From Vreelandella songnenensis (GTDB taxonomy: Bacteria; Pseudomonadota; Gammaproteobacteria; Pseudomonadales; Halomonadaceae), in the NCBI RefSeq assembly GCF_003002925.1, contig NZ_PVTK01000004.1:238547-302546 (forward strand): a stretch of 64,000 nt of DNA. The letters run 5' to 3'. The notes under the pieces were generated by a model. It was given only the letters and a program-made list of their open reading frames with translations. It was not told the origin of the DNA and did no database searches. A program made the position numbers and the translations under genes. Positions 55,466-63,244 of this stretch are shown here, piece by piece. Numbering within the stretch: position 1 is the first letter of the stretch; each line of letters opens with the position of its first letter.

Positions 55466-55638
55466 TACCCTCGCGCTGAGCATTTGATCCAATACCGGCG
55501 GCCACGCCCGTGGCTGCCGTGAGCACTGACTCCCTTGCTTTCGTTCTTCCCTGCATTCGTGGAATCCGTTTCCGTAAACGCGACAGCGTCATGGTGGCGC
55601 GTTATCCTGTGGGTTTTGTGCCTTCAGGAGAGAGCAGG

Positions 55639-56460
55639 GTGAGTGAAGCCAAGCGTAGAACGGTCGGGCGTCCGGCCAGCGCCGCCAAGGCTGGCGGCGG
55701 GCATAGCCAGTCGCTGGTACGTGGCTTGACGCTACTGGAGTACCTGGCGGCGAGCCCGCGGGGGCTTGCCCTTTCCGAGGTGGCTGAAAAAGCCGAACTG
55801 GCGCCTTCCACCACCCACCGCTTGTTGCAGGCGCTGCAGAGTCAGGGCTTTGTCACTCAGGAAAACGAACAGGGGCTGTGGCGTATCGACGTCAAGACCT
55901 TCCGTATCGGCAACAGTTTCCTGGAGGCGCGCGACGTGGTCGCCACCAGCCGCCCTTTTCTGCGCCGTTTGACCGGCGAAACCGGCGAAACCGCCAACCT
56001 GGGGATCCGCGACGGCGATACGGCGGTGTTTCTGGCCCAGCACGAATCGCCCCAGATGATGCGCATGATTACCCGCCTGGGCTCGCGAGCGCCGCTGCAC
56101 GCTTCAGGTGTGGGCAAGGCGCTTTTAGCCTGGATGCCCGCCGATGAGCGCGACCGCTTCATGCACACCGGCGAGCTTGCCCGGGTGACGGAAAACACCT
56201 TTTATCAGCCCGACGCCCTGGCCACCGAAATGCAGCAGATCAGCCAGCAAGGCTTTGCCTGCGACCGCGAAGAGCATGCCATTGGCCTGCACTGCGTGGC
56301 GGCCTGCGTGTTCGATGAGCACGCCCTGCCGCTGGCAGCGATTTCGGTGTCGGGCCCCATGGCGCGGATCCCCGAATCGCGCCTGCTGGCCCTCGGGGCG
56401 CTGGTGCGCCAGGTCGCCGATGAGATTACCGCCCAGCTGGGCGGCCAGCTGCCGCGTTAA
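55639..56460 (+). CDS. IclR-family transcription regulator
   Basis: Regulator of about 273 residues with an N-terminal winged helix-turn-helix (LVRGLTLLEYLAASPRGLAL, SEVAEKAELAPSTTHRLLQ) and a C-terminal GAF-like effector domain (about 110-265). The GTG at 55639 is chosen because AGGAG lies 8 nt upstream and the length fits the family; ATG codons at 55591 and further back would add unrelated residues. Its target is unknown; the nearest same-strand gene is a YqaA-type membrane protein 18 nt downstream. Confidence 0.85.
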   Translation: MSEAKRRTVGRPASAAKAGGGHSQSLVRGLTLLEYLAASPRGLALSEVAEKAELAPSTTHRLLQALQSQGFVTQENEQGLWRIDVKTFRIGNSFLEARDVVATSRPFLRRLTGETGETANLGIRDGDTAVFLAQHESPQMMRMITRLGSRAPLHASGVGKALLAWMPADERDRFMHTGELARVTENTFYQPDALATEMQQISQQGFACDREEHAIGLHCVAACVFDEHALPLAAISVSGPMARIPESRLLALGALVRQVADEITAQLGGQLPR

Positions 56461-56478
56461 CCGCGTGCGCGCCATCTC

Positions 56479-56913
56479 ATGCTGAGCCTTTTTCTTGTCG
56501 CCTTTGCCAGCGCCACGCTGCTGCCCGGTGGCTCCGAGGTGTGGCTTGCCAGACTCTGGTGTCTGGGGGAGCCTGCCTTCGTGCTCTGGTGGGTAGCCAC
56601 GGCAGGTAATACGCTGGGCAGTCTGGTCAATGTGGCCATGGGTCGCTACGCGCGTCAGTTTCAGCACCGGCGCTGGTTTCCGGCCTCGCCTAAAAGCCTG
56701 GCGCGGGCCGAGCGCTGGTATCACAAGCTCGGTGAGGCAAGCCTGCTGCTCTCCTGGGTGCCCATTATTGGTGACCCGCTGACGGTACTGGCTGGCTTGT
56801 TTCGCTTGCCCTGGTGGCGCGCTGTGCTGTGGATTGTGCTGGCGAAAGGCGTGCGCTACGCCGTGGTGCTTGGTCTGGCGCATCGTTTTCTGCTGCCGCT
56901 CTGTCAAGCCTGA
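56479..56913 (+). CDS. YqaA family membrane protein (DedA/SNARE-associated type)
   Basis: Membrane protein of 144 residues with about four hydrophobic segments. The opening FASATLLPGGSEVWLA and the middle ASLLLSWVPIIGDPLTVLAG match E. coli YqaA and the wider VTT/DedA fold, possibly a lipid- or ion-linked transporter. No good ribosome-binding site is seen 5' of the ATG, so translation may depend on coupling with the IclR gene. Function unknown. Confidence 0.85.
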   Translation: MLSLFLVAFASATLLPGGSEVWLARLWCLGEPAFVLWWVATAGNTLGSLVNVAMGRYARQFQHRRWFPASPKSLARAERWYHKLGEASLLLSWVPIIGDPLTVLAGLFRLPWWRAVLWIVLAKGVRYAVVLGLAHRFLLPLCQA

Positions 56914-57081
56914 TATACCCCGTTATCCCCTTGCGATTACTGCCAGACCTGCTTCATGGGTGCATGTTACCCTGTGCGGCCTTACAACCTGACAACCGGC
57001 CCCGCGAGTGCATTTTGATTTGCATAAAACGGGCCAGCCGTTAGATTTAAGACAGCATTTATTAAATATGGAGGTTGAGGT

Positions 57082-59478
57082 GTGACGCCACTACGATTAC
57101 TACCCTGGCTGGGCGTCTGGATGATGGCGCTGCTGGTAATGTTTGCAACGCCGGCACTGGCCCAGACAACGCTCAGTGCTGACAGCGAGGCGCCGCCCCC
57201 GGCCTCTTCGGCAGAAGAAGCGCCTTCCTACGAAGCGCTGGCCGACCTGCTTGAAAACGATCAATCACGACAGGAACTCATCGACCTGCTGCGCAACCAA
57301 GCCTCGGCGCTGCCTGCAGGCCTTGAAGCACAGCTATCGCCAGAGGCGGCAGCGCAAGGCGGCAACGTAGCGCCTGAAGATGTCTCGCTACCCCGCCAGC
57401 TCGCCGAGCTTACCAGCCGGGTGGTGACCGATATTGGTCAACAGGTAGAGCAGGCGTTCTCGATCATCGGAGATCTCTTTTCCGGGCGGGGCACCGGCTC
57501 GTTTGATTCTGCGGCCTTTGTGCAGGCAGCGATTAACCTTGGCATCGTCATTCTGGCTACCTTTGCGCTGTTTTTCGTACTGCGCCGGCTGGGCAAATCG
57601 GCGTTTGCCAAGGTAAGTCGCTGGTCGCTGAACGGCTCTGGCCTGACACCGGTATTGCGGCTCGTGTTGTGCGTGGCGATTGCCGCGGTAATCGATTTCC
57701 TGCTGGTGGGGCTTGCCTACGTGGGCGGCAACCTGGTGGCCACCTTTGCCGTTGGTGAAACTGGCGAGCTTTCTACCCGCGCCTCGCTGTTTCTCAACGC
57801 GTTTTTGATCATCGAGCTGTTCAAGGCAGTCATGCGGATGCTGTTCTCCTCCAAGTACGAGGGGCTGCGCCTGCTGCCGATTTCCGCTCACGAAGCCTCC
57901 TACTGGAACCGCTGGCTTGCCCGGTTGATCGGCATGGTGGGCTACGGTTTGATGGTGGCCGTGCCGCTGGTCAATTTCTACCTGGGCGCTGCCCTTGGCC
58001 AGGCGGTCGGCACGCTGATCATGATCATTGCGTTTATCTACGCGATTAGCGTGGTGCTTAAAAACCGTGTGCGCCTGCGCGGCAACATGAATGCGATTGC
58101 CGCCAATAGCACCATGACCGCCAGCCGTGTATCGATGCAGCTGTTTGCGCGTACCTGGCACCTGTTTGCGCTGCTCTACTTCCTGGTGGTGTTCGTTCTT
58201 ACGCTGACGCGCCCGGGGGATGCGCTGCCGTTTGTGCTGTTTGCGACCTTGAAGACGCTCGCTGCCGTAGTGATTGGAATACTGGCATCTACCTTCCTTA
58301 CCCAGACCATTGGTCGTCGTATCCAGCTTTCCGATGACCTGCGGCGCAAGCTGCCGATGCTCGAACACCGCCTGAACAGCTACGTGCCCAATGCGCTGCG
58401 TGTACTGAGAACGGTGATTCTGGTGGCGGTCATCATGGTCATTCTGGATGCCTGGGGCGCCTTCAACCTGGCTGGCTGGTACGCCTCCGAGCGTGGCGCG
58501 CACATCGTGGGCAACCTGGTGAGTGTGGCGGTGATCCTGATCGTATCGCTGGGGGTATGGCTGGCGCTGGCCAGCCTGATCGAGCACAAGCTCAACCCGG
58601 AAACCGGTACGGGCGAGCCTTCAGCACGTGCCAAGACGCTGCTGAGCCTGTTCCGTAACGCCCTGGCGATTGCCATGGTGACCATTACCGGCATGATCGT
58701 GCTCTCCGAAATCGGCATCAATATCGGGCCGCTGATTGCCGGTGCCGGTGTACTGGGCCTGGCGATCGGTTTTGGTGCCCAGAAGCTGGTGCAGGATGTG
58801 ATTACCGGCGTCTTCATTCAGATCGAAAATGCCATGAATACCGGTGATGTAGTCACCGTAGGCGGCATTACCGGTACCGCCGAGCGCCTGAGCATTCGCT
58901 CGGTGGCGATTCGCGACCTGTCGGGCACCTACCATATCGTGCCGTTCTCGAGCGTGGACACCGTCTCCAACTACATGCGCGAATACGGCAACCACGTGGG
59001 CGAGTACGGTATTGCCTACCGTGAAAGCATTGATGATGCGATCGCTCAGCTCCAGCTGGCCTTTGACGATCTGCGCGCCAGTGAAGAGCACGGCTTCAAG
59101 ATCCTGGCAGATCTTACCGTTGCCGGCGTAACGGCCCTGGCAGACAGCTCGGTGAATATCCGTGTGGTCATCAAGACCACGCCGGGCGATCAGTGGGGCG
59201 TAGGCCGTGCCTACAACCGTCTGGTGAAGATGCGCTTCGACGAAGCCGGTATCGAGATTCCGTTCCCGCATACCACGCTCTACTTTGGTCAGGACAAGTC
59301 AGGCTCAGCACCGCCTGCCAACCTGCGTGTCATGCAGCAGGCGTTTACCATCGATGGCAGCCCGGCCGGGCAGCCCAAGTCGGGTGACCTGATCGAAGAT
59401 AATCGCTACAGTCCGCGTAAGGACAACGCCCAGGCTGAAAACCCTGAGCATCACAAGCCTGATGATGAGGACGTATAG
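57082..59478 (+). CDS. large mechanosensitive channel of the MscS family (YbiO-like)
   Basis: Inner-membrane mechanosensitive channel of 798 residues, expected to release solutes on hypo-osmotic shock, a fitting function for a halophile. A signal-peptide-like N-terminus (LPWLGVWMMALLVMFATPALAQ in part) and a periplasmic region precede about nine membrane helices; the MscS pore helix reads GAGVLGLAIGFGAQKLVQD, followed by the beta domain (GDVVTVGGITGTAERL) and a polar tail. The GTG start at 57082 has GGAGG 7 nt upstream. A UUCG-loop terminator follows. Confidence 0.9.
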   Translation: MTPLRLLPWLGVWMMALLVMFATPALAQTTLSADSEAPPPASSAEEAPSYEALADLLENDQSRQELIDLLRNQASALPAGLEAQLSPEAAAQGGNVAPEDVSLPRQLAELTSRVVTDIGQQVEQAFSIIGDLFSGRGTGSFDSAAFVQAAINLGIVILATFALFFVLRRLGKSAFAKVSRWSLNGSGLTPVLRLVLCVAIAAVIDFLLVGLAYVGGNLVATFAVGETGELSTRASLFLNAFLIIELFKAVMRMLFSSKYEGLRLLPISAHEASYWNRWLARLIGMVGYGLMVAVPLVNFYLGAALGQAVGTLIMIIAFIYAISVVLKNRVRLRGNMNAIAANSTMTASRVSMQLFARTWHLFALLYFLVVFVLTLTRPGDALPFVLFATLKTLAAVVIGILASTFLTQTIGRRIQLSDDLRRKLPMLEHRLNSYVPNALRVLRTVILVAVIMVILDAWGAFNLAGWYASERGAHIVGNLVSVAVILIVSLGVWLALASLIEHKLNPETGTGEPSARAKTLLSLFRNALAIAMVTITGMIVLSEIGINIGPLIAGAGVLGLAIGFGAQKLVQDVITGVFIQIENAMNTGDVVTVGGITGTAERLSIRSVAIRDLSGTYHIVPFSSVDTVSNYMREYGNHVGEYGIAYRESIDDAIAQLQLAFDDLRASEEHGFKILADLTVAGVTALADSSVNIRVVIKTTPGDQWGVGRAYNRLVKMRFDEAGIEIPFPHTTLYFGQDKSGSAPPANLRVMQQAFTIDGSPAGQPKSGDLIEDNRYSPRKDNAQAENPEHHKPDDEDV

Positions 59479-59512
59479 CCACAAAGCGTAACGCGAGTAC
59501 GCATAAGCAAGC

Positions 59513-59540
59513 AGAGGCCACCTTCGGGTGGCCTCTTGCG
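59513..59540 (+). terminator. terminator after mscS-type gene
   Basis: AGAGGCCACC and GGTGGCCTCT enclose a TTCG tetraloop, an extra-stable hairpin. The T-run after it is short (TTGCGTTT). It may act in both directions with the convergent folM gene. Confidence 0.8.
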
Positions 59541-59554
59541 TTTCTGGCGGTGGC

Positions 59555-60301
59555 TCAGGCGGGGTAGTTTTCCGAATGCCGACCTTCCAGAGCAATCGAT
59601 TCGCCGCCATCCACGAACAGGACCTGCCCCGTCACGAAATCGTTGTCCAACAGATAGTGCAGGGCACGTACCAGATGCGCGGGAGTGCCCTGGCGATGAA
59701 GCGGAATGCCCTCCAGTCGCCAGGCGATATAGTCAGGAGAGCGCAACGAGGTGGGCAGCACCACGCCGGGGGCGATGCCATTCACCCGGATGTGTGGGGC
59801 AAACTCCAGCGCCGCCATCTGCGTCACTTCCACCAGCCCCTTCTTGGACAGCAGGTACGCCGCATAGGGGTACTGATGGTAGGCAACCTTGTTGTCGATG
59901 ATATTGATCACGCACCCCTTTTCTACCCGTTTGGCAAAGTGCTGGGTCAGCAGCAGCGGGGTAAACAGATTGACCCGAAACTGCGCTTCCAGCATGGAAA
60001 GGGAAGTTTGGGCGAGCGGTGCCGCCTGGTAGGTGGATGCACTGTTGATCAGTACGTTCAAGCGGGGAAAGCGCTGGCAGGCGGTTTGAATCAGCCCATC
60101 CAGCGAATCGTGCAGGAAGTCGCAGGTAACTATTTCACACGCCACTCCTTTGGTGCGAATCACCTGCGCGACTTCCTCGGCTTCACTGCGCGAGCTGTTG
60201 ACGTGTAGCGCGATGTCGTACCCGGCTGCTGCCAGCGATTCGGCAAAAAAACGCCCTAGCCGAGTGGCGCCACCGGTAATTAATGCAGCGTAAGGTTCCA
60301 T
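59555..60301 (-). CDS. folM: dihydromonapterin/dihydrofolate reductase FolM (SDR)
   Basis: Short-chain dehydrogenase of 248 residues. The cofactor motif is TGGATRLGRFFAE (the pteridine-reductase form T-G-x-x-x-R-L-G), Asn in INSAS, and the catalytic Tyr-x3-Lys in AYLLSKKGLVE. FolM reduces dihydromonapterin and has minor dihydrofolate reductase activity. A second pterin gene, folK, is divergent 154 nt away, which supports the assignment. Reverse-strand start at the ATG at 60301. Confidence 0.85.
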   Translation of the reverse strand: MEPYAALITGGATRLGRFFAESLAAAGYDIALHVNSSRSEAEEVAQVIRTKGVACEIVTCDFLHDSLDGLIQTACQRFPRLNVLINSASTYQAAPLAQTSLSMLEAQFRVNLFTPLLLTQHFAKRVEKGCVINIIDNKVAYHQYPYAAYLLSKKGLVEVTQMAALEFAPHIRVNGIAPGVVLPTSLRSPDYIAWRLEGIPLHRQGTPAHLVRALHYLLDNDFVTGQVLFVDGGESIALEGRHSENYPA

Positions 60302-60455
60302 GATATATCCCTGTAATTATTGGTTATAAGTCGGGTGCGTAACCTGTGCGTTGACGGCCCACTTGTCGGCTACTTGCACACTAAAAGCGTAGCGCTAGTC
60401 TGAAGCAGGATCATTACGGTTCTTATGAATTCTTTGGATCGCCCTGAATCAGGCC

Positions 60456-60905
60456 ATGGCTATGTCATCGAAAGCATTGCAGGTAAAACAAGAAGCGCTA
60501 CTTCATGAGTGTCTGATTTCCATCGGCTCGAACATTGAGCCCGAGCGCCACTTTGCCCAGGCGTTCACGCTGCTGGGTAGCGAGTGCGAGCTGGTGCTCC
60601 ACTCCCAGGCGATCTCTACGCCGCCGGTCGGTTTTCTGGATCAGCCCGATTTTCTGAATGCGGCCCTGCTGGTGCGCACGCCGCTCGACCATGCGATGTT
60701 TCGTGCTTATCTGAAAGCGGTAGAGGACCGGTTGGGGCGCGTGCGTGGACCCAACAAGTCGGGCCCACGCACCATGGACCTGGATATCGTTGCCTGGGAT
60801 GGTGAGCTGCTCGATCAAAGCTACCTTGCCTACGACTATGTCCGCCTTCCTGTGGACGAGGTGCTGGCCGCCAGCGGGCGCTCTTTACGGATGAGAGAGG
60901 ATTAA
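60456..60905 (+). CDS. folK: 6-hydroxymethyl-7,8-dihydropterin pyrophosphokinase
   Basis: Transfers pyrophosphate from ATP to 6-hydroxymethyldihydropterin in folate synthesis. The protein of about 149 residues has CLISIGSNIEPERHF, the PVGFLDQPDFLNAALLV segment, and the family signature GPRTMDLDIVAWDG. Two ATGs (60456, 60462) are possible starts; the first 15 residues look dispensable. Its stop codon TAA forms the first bases of the flagellin -35 element. Possibly one of two FolK proteins, since many relatives also have a folK beside panB. Confidence 0.85.
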   Translation: MAMSSKALQVKQEALLHECLISIGSNIEPERHFAQAFTLLGSECELVLHSQAISTPPVGFLDQPDFLNAALLVRTPLDHAMFRAYLKAVEDRLGRVRGPNKSGPRTMDLDIVAWDGELLDQSYLAYDYVRLPVDEVLAASGRSLRMRED

Positions 60906-60929
60906 AGATTTTTCCCCTCAGGCCGATAA
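60903..60929 (+). promoter_or_regulatory. sigma-28 (FliA) promoter of flagellin gene
   Basis: TAAAGATT, eleven bases, GCCGATAA: perfect -10 and 7 of 8 at the -35 with exact spacing. The first three bases are the folK stop codon. The flagellin start lies about 58 nt past the -10 element. Confidence 0.93.
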
Positions 60930-60987
60930 ATTAGCGACTACTGCTGATTAAACCTTGCCGTCAAGGCGCGCCAGCCGAGGATGCGGA

Positions 60988-61806
60988 TTGTTTAGCCTGA
61001 ACACCAACGTTACCTCGCTGCAGGTGCTGAGCAACTTGCGCACCAGCCAGCAGGCTATCCAGACTTCCATGCAGCGGCTCTCCTCTGGCCTGCGTATCAA
61101 CAGCGCCAAGGATGACCCCGCGGGGCAGGCCATTGCCAATCGCATGGGCGCACAGCTGCGCGGTATGAATCAGGCTATTCGCAATACCAACGACGGCATC
61201 TCGCTGGTGCAGACCGCGGAAGGCTCGCTCAATCAGATCAACGATAACCTGCAGCGCATACGCGAGCTGAGTGTGCAGGCCGGAAACGGCACTTACAGCC
61301 GCGATGATCTCCTCTCGATTCAGGGCGAGATCGATCAGCGCCTGGATGAGATCGACCGCATCGCCGGGCAGAGCAACTTCAACGGTACCCATCTGCTCAG
61401 TGAAGCGCGCAGCCTCAATATCCAGGTAGGCGCCAATGCGGGCGACACCATCGGTATCCGAATGGTGGCGATGGACCGCCAGGCGCTGGGCCTTGACGGC
61501 TTCAGCGTGCTGAAAGATAGCGCTACGCCAAAGCCCATGAGCGTGCTGGACGACTCCATCAAGCAGCTGGACCAGCAGCGCAGCTACCTTGGCGCCGTCC
61601 AGAACCGCTTTGACAGCGTGCTTGACGGCCTCGACAACAGCATCGTCAACCTGTCAGCCGCCCAGTCGCGCATTCAGGATACCGATTACGCAAAAGAGGT
61701 ATCCAGCCTGATCCGCGCCCAGATTCTCCAGCAGGCCGGCATGGCGATGCTCGCTCAGGCCAATCAGCAGCCGCAGATGATCTTGCGTCTGCTGGAAGGG
61801 CTGTAG
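60988..61806 (+). CDS. fliC: flagellin (short form), TTG start
   Basis: Filament protein of 272 residues. Conserved D0/D1 helices are at both ends (SLNTNVTSLQVLSNLR and AVQNRFDSVLDGL up to the end AQANQQPQMILRLLEGL, in part), while the variable D2/D3 part is nearly absent, so this is a minimal-size flagellin. The start must be a non-ATG codon: no in-frame ATG precedes the D0 helix. TTG at 60988 is chosen for GAGGA 6 nt upstream; another TTG at 60955 lacks one. A strong sigma-28 promoter precedes and a terminator follows; no fliD, fliS or flaG gene is adjacent. Confidence 0.92.
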   Translation: MFSLNTNVTSLQVLSNLRTSQQAIQTSMQRLSSGLRINSAKDDPAGQAIANRMGAQLRGMNQAIRNTNDGISLVQTAEGSLNQINDNLQRIRELSVQAGNGTYSRDDLLSIQGEIDQRLDEIDRIAGQSNFNGTHLLSEARSLNIQVGANAGDTIGIRMVAMDRQALGLDGFSVLKDSATPKPMSVLDDSIKQLDQQRSYLGAVQNRFDSVLDGLDNSIVNLSAAQSRIQDTDYAKEVSSLIRAQILQQAGMAMLAQANQQPQMILRLLEGL

Positions 61807-61876
61807 TTAAGCGCCAGTTTAGGCATTCCTTTTTTGCTACTTTGACCCATCGTCATGCGCGCATGAAGCACTAAAT

Positions 61877-61918
61877 ACGCCATCCATTCCAATACGGCAT
61901 GGATTAGGCGTTTTTTTT
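61877..61918 (+). terminator. rho-independent terminator after flagellin gene
   Basis: CGCC plus ATCCAT pairs with ATGGAT plus GGCG (two unpaired bases between the right-hand blocks) around an 11-nt loop, followed by eight T residues. The gene therefore forms its own transcription unit. Confidence 0.85.
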
Positions 61919-61990
61919 CGTTTGTGATCTACGCTGCGGATTTGCTTTGATAAGGCTATTCACCCCGCAATGACAGGAGACGCAACGGCG

Positions 61991-63244
61991 ATGGATCTTC
62001 CCCATGTAAGTGCTGCATTGGGCGTTATACATCCAATCTGTGTTGCCCGCGGGCGCAATGCCGAAGTTTGGGATGAAACAGGTCGGCGCTATATCGATTT
62101 CATTGGTGGCATTGGTGTGCTCAATCTCGGGCACGGCCACCCGGCCGTGGTCGAGGCCGTCAAGGCCCAAGTGGACACCTTGATGCACTCGGCGTTTAAC
62201 GCAGTGCCCCACCGCGGCTATCTGGCGGTGGTCGAGGCGTTGAGCCAGTTCGTGCCGGTGTCCTATCCGCTTTCCTGCATGCTGACCAACAGTGGCGCCG
62301 AGGCGACCGAAAACGCACTGAAAGTGGCCCGCGGTGTTACGGGCCGTCAGGCGGTGATCGCGTTTGATGATGCTTTCCATGGCCGTACGCTGGCAGCGCT
62401 GAACTTGAACGGCAAGGTCAAACCGTATAAATCAGGGCTAGGCGCCTTGCCGGGCCCGGTTTATCACCTGCCTTTTCCAAGCCGCGACAGCGGCGTGACC
62501 GCAGAGCAGTCGCTGGCGGCGCTTTCGCGGTTGTTCGAGGTCGAGATACCCGCCGATGAAGTAGCTTGTGTGGTGGTCGAACCCATCCAGGGCGAGGGCG
62601 GCTTTCGCCTACTGTGCCCACAGTTTGCCAGGGCACTGCGCGATATCTGCAATCAACACGGCATACTATTGATTTTCGATGAAATTCAGTCCGGGTTCGG
62701 GCGTAGCGGCAAACGCTTCGGCTTTACGCATCTGGGCGTCGAACCCGATCTCTTGCTGATGGGAAAAAGTATCGCGTCAGGCCTGCCGCTGGCGGCGTTG
62801 GCCGGGCGTGCGGAGCTGATGGATGCGCTACCCAAAGGCGCGTTAGGCGGAACCTACTCAGGTAACGCCGTGGCCTGTGCGGCGGCGCTGGCCGTCATGG
62901 ATGTCATGCAGGAAGATGCGCTGACAGCCTGGGGCGAGCGACAGGAAGCGCTGATTGTCGAGGCTTATCAGACATGGCAATCAAGCGGCCGCTTTCCCAT
63001 GCTGGGCGCCATGACCGGTGTGGGGGCCATGCGGGGAATTGTCTTTGATGATACGCACAACGCCACAGGCGCCGAGCATCTGGCAGCGCTGCTGGCCGCC
63101 GGGCGTAACGCCGGTGTGCTGCTGATGCCCAGCGGGCGTAAACGCAATATCCTGCGCCTGTTGCCCCCCTTGACGACGGAACCAGAAATACTCAGAGAAG
63201 GGTTAGGCCTGATCGAGCAAGCGCTGGAGACGTTGAGCGCATGA
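61991..63244 (+). CDS. class III aminotransferase, GabT-like
   Basis: PLP-dependent aminotransferase of about 417 residues of the 4-aminobutyrate/5-aminovalerate type. Landmarks: RRYIDFIGGIGVLNLGHGHP in part, the PLP site TNSGAEATENALK, the acid in LLIFDEIQSGFGRSG, and the Schiff-base Lys in LLLMGKSIASGLPL. The amino donor could be 4-aminobutyrate, 5-aminovalerate or 2-aminoadipate. The ATG at 61991 follows AGGAG by 12 nt; an ATG at 61970 is also in frame. Its stop overlaps the start of the ydiJ-like gene (ATGA). Confidence 0.82.
   Translation: MDLPHVSAALGVIHPICVARGRNAEVWDETGRRYIDFIGGIGVLNLGHGHPAVVEAVKAQVDTLMHSAFNAVPHRGYLAVVEALSQFVPVSYPLSCMLTNSGAEATENALKVARGVTGRQAVIAFDDAFHGRTLAALNLNGKVKPYKSGLGALPGPVYHLPFPSRDSGVTAEQSLAALSRLFEVEIPADEVACVVVEPIQGEGGFRLLCPQFARALRDICNQHGILLIFDEIQSGFGRSGKRFGFTHLGVEPDLLLMGKSIASGLPLAALAGRAELMDALPKGALGGTYSGNAVACAAALAVMDVMQEDALTAWGERQEALIVEAYQTWQSSGRFPMLGAMTGVGAMRGIVFDDTHNATGAEHLAALLAAGRNAGVLLMPSGRKRNILRLLPPLTTEPEILREGLGLIEQALETLSA

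Noticed and set aside
57388..58587. 399-codon open frame antisense to the mscS-type gene
   Set aside because: It is the complement of a clearly recognisable membrane protein; its translation is low-complexity (His, Gln, Arg-rich) with no family resemblance.
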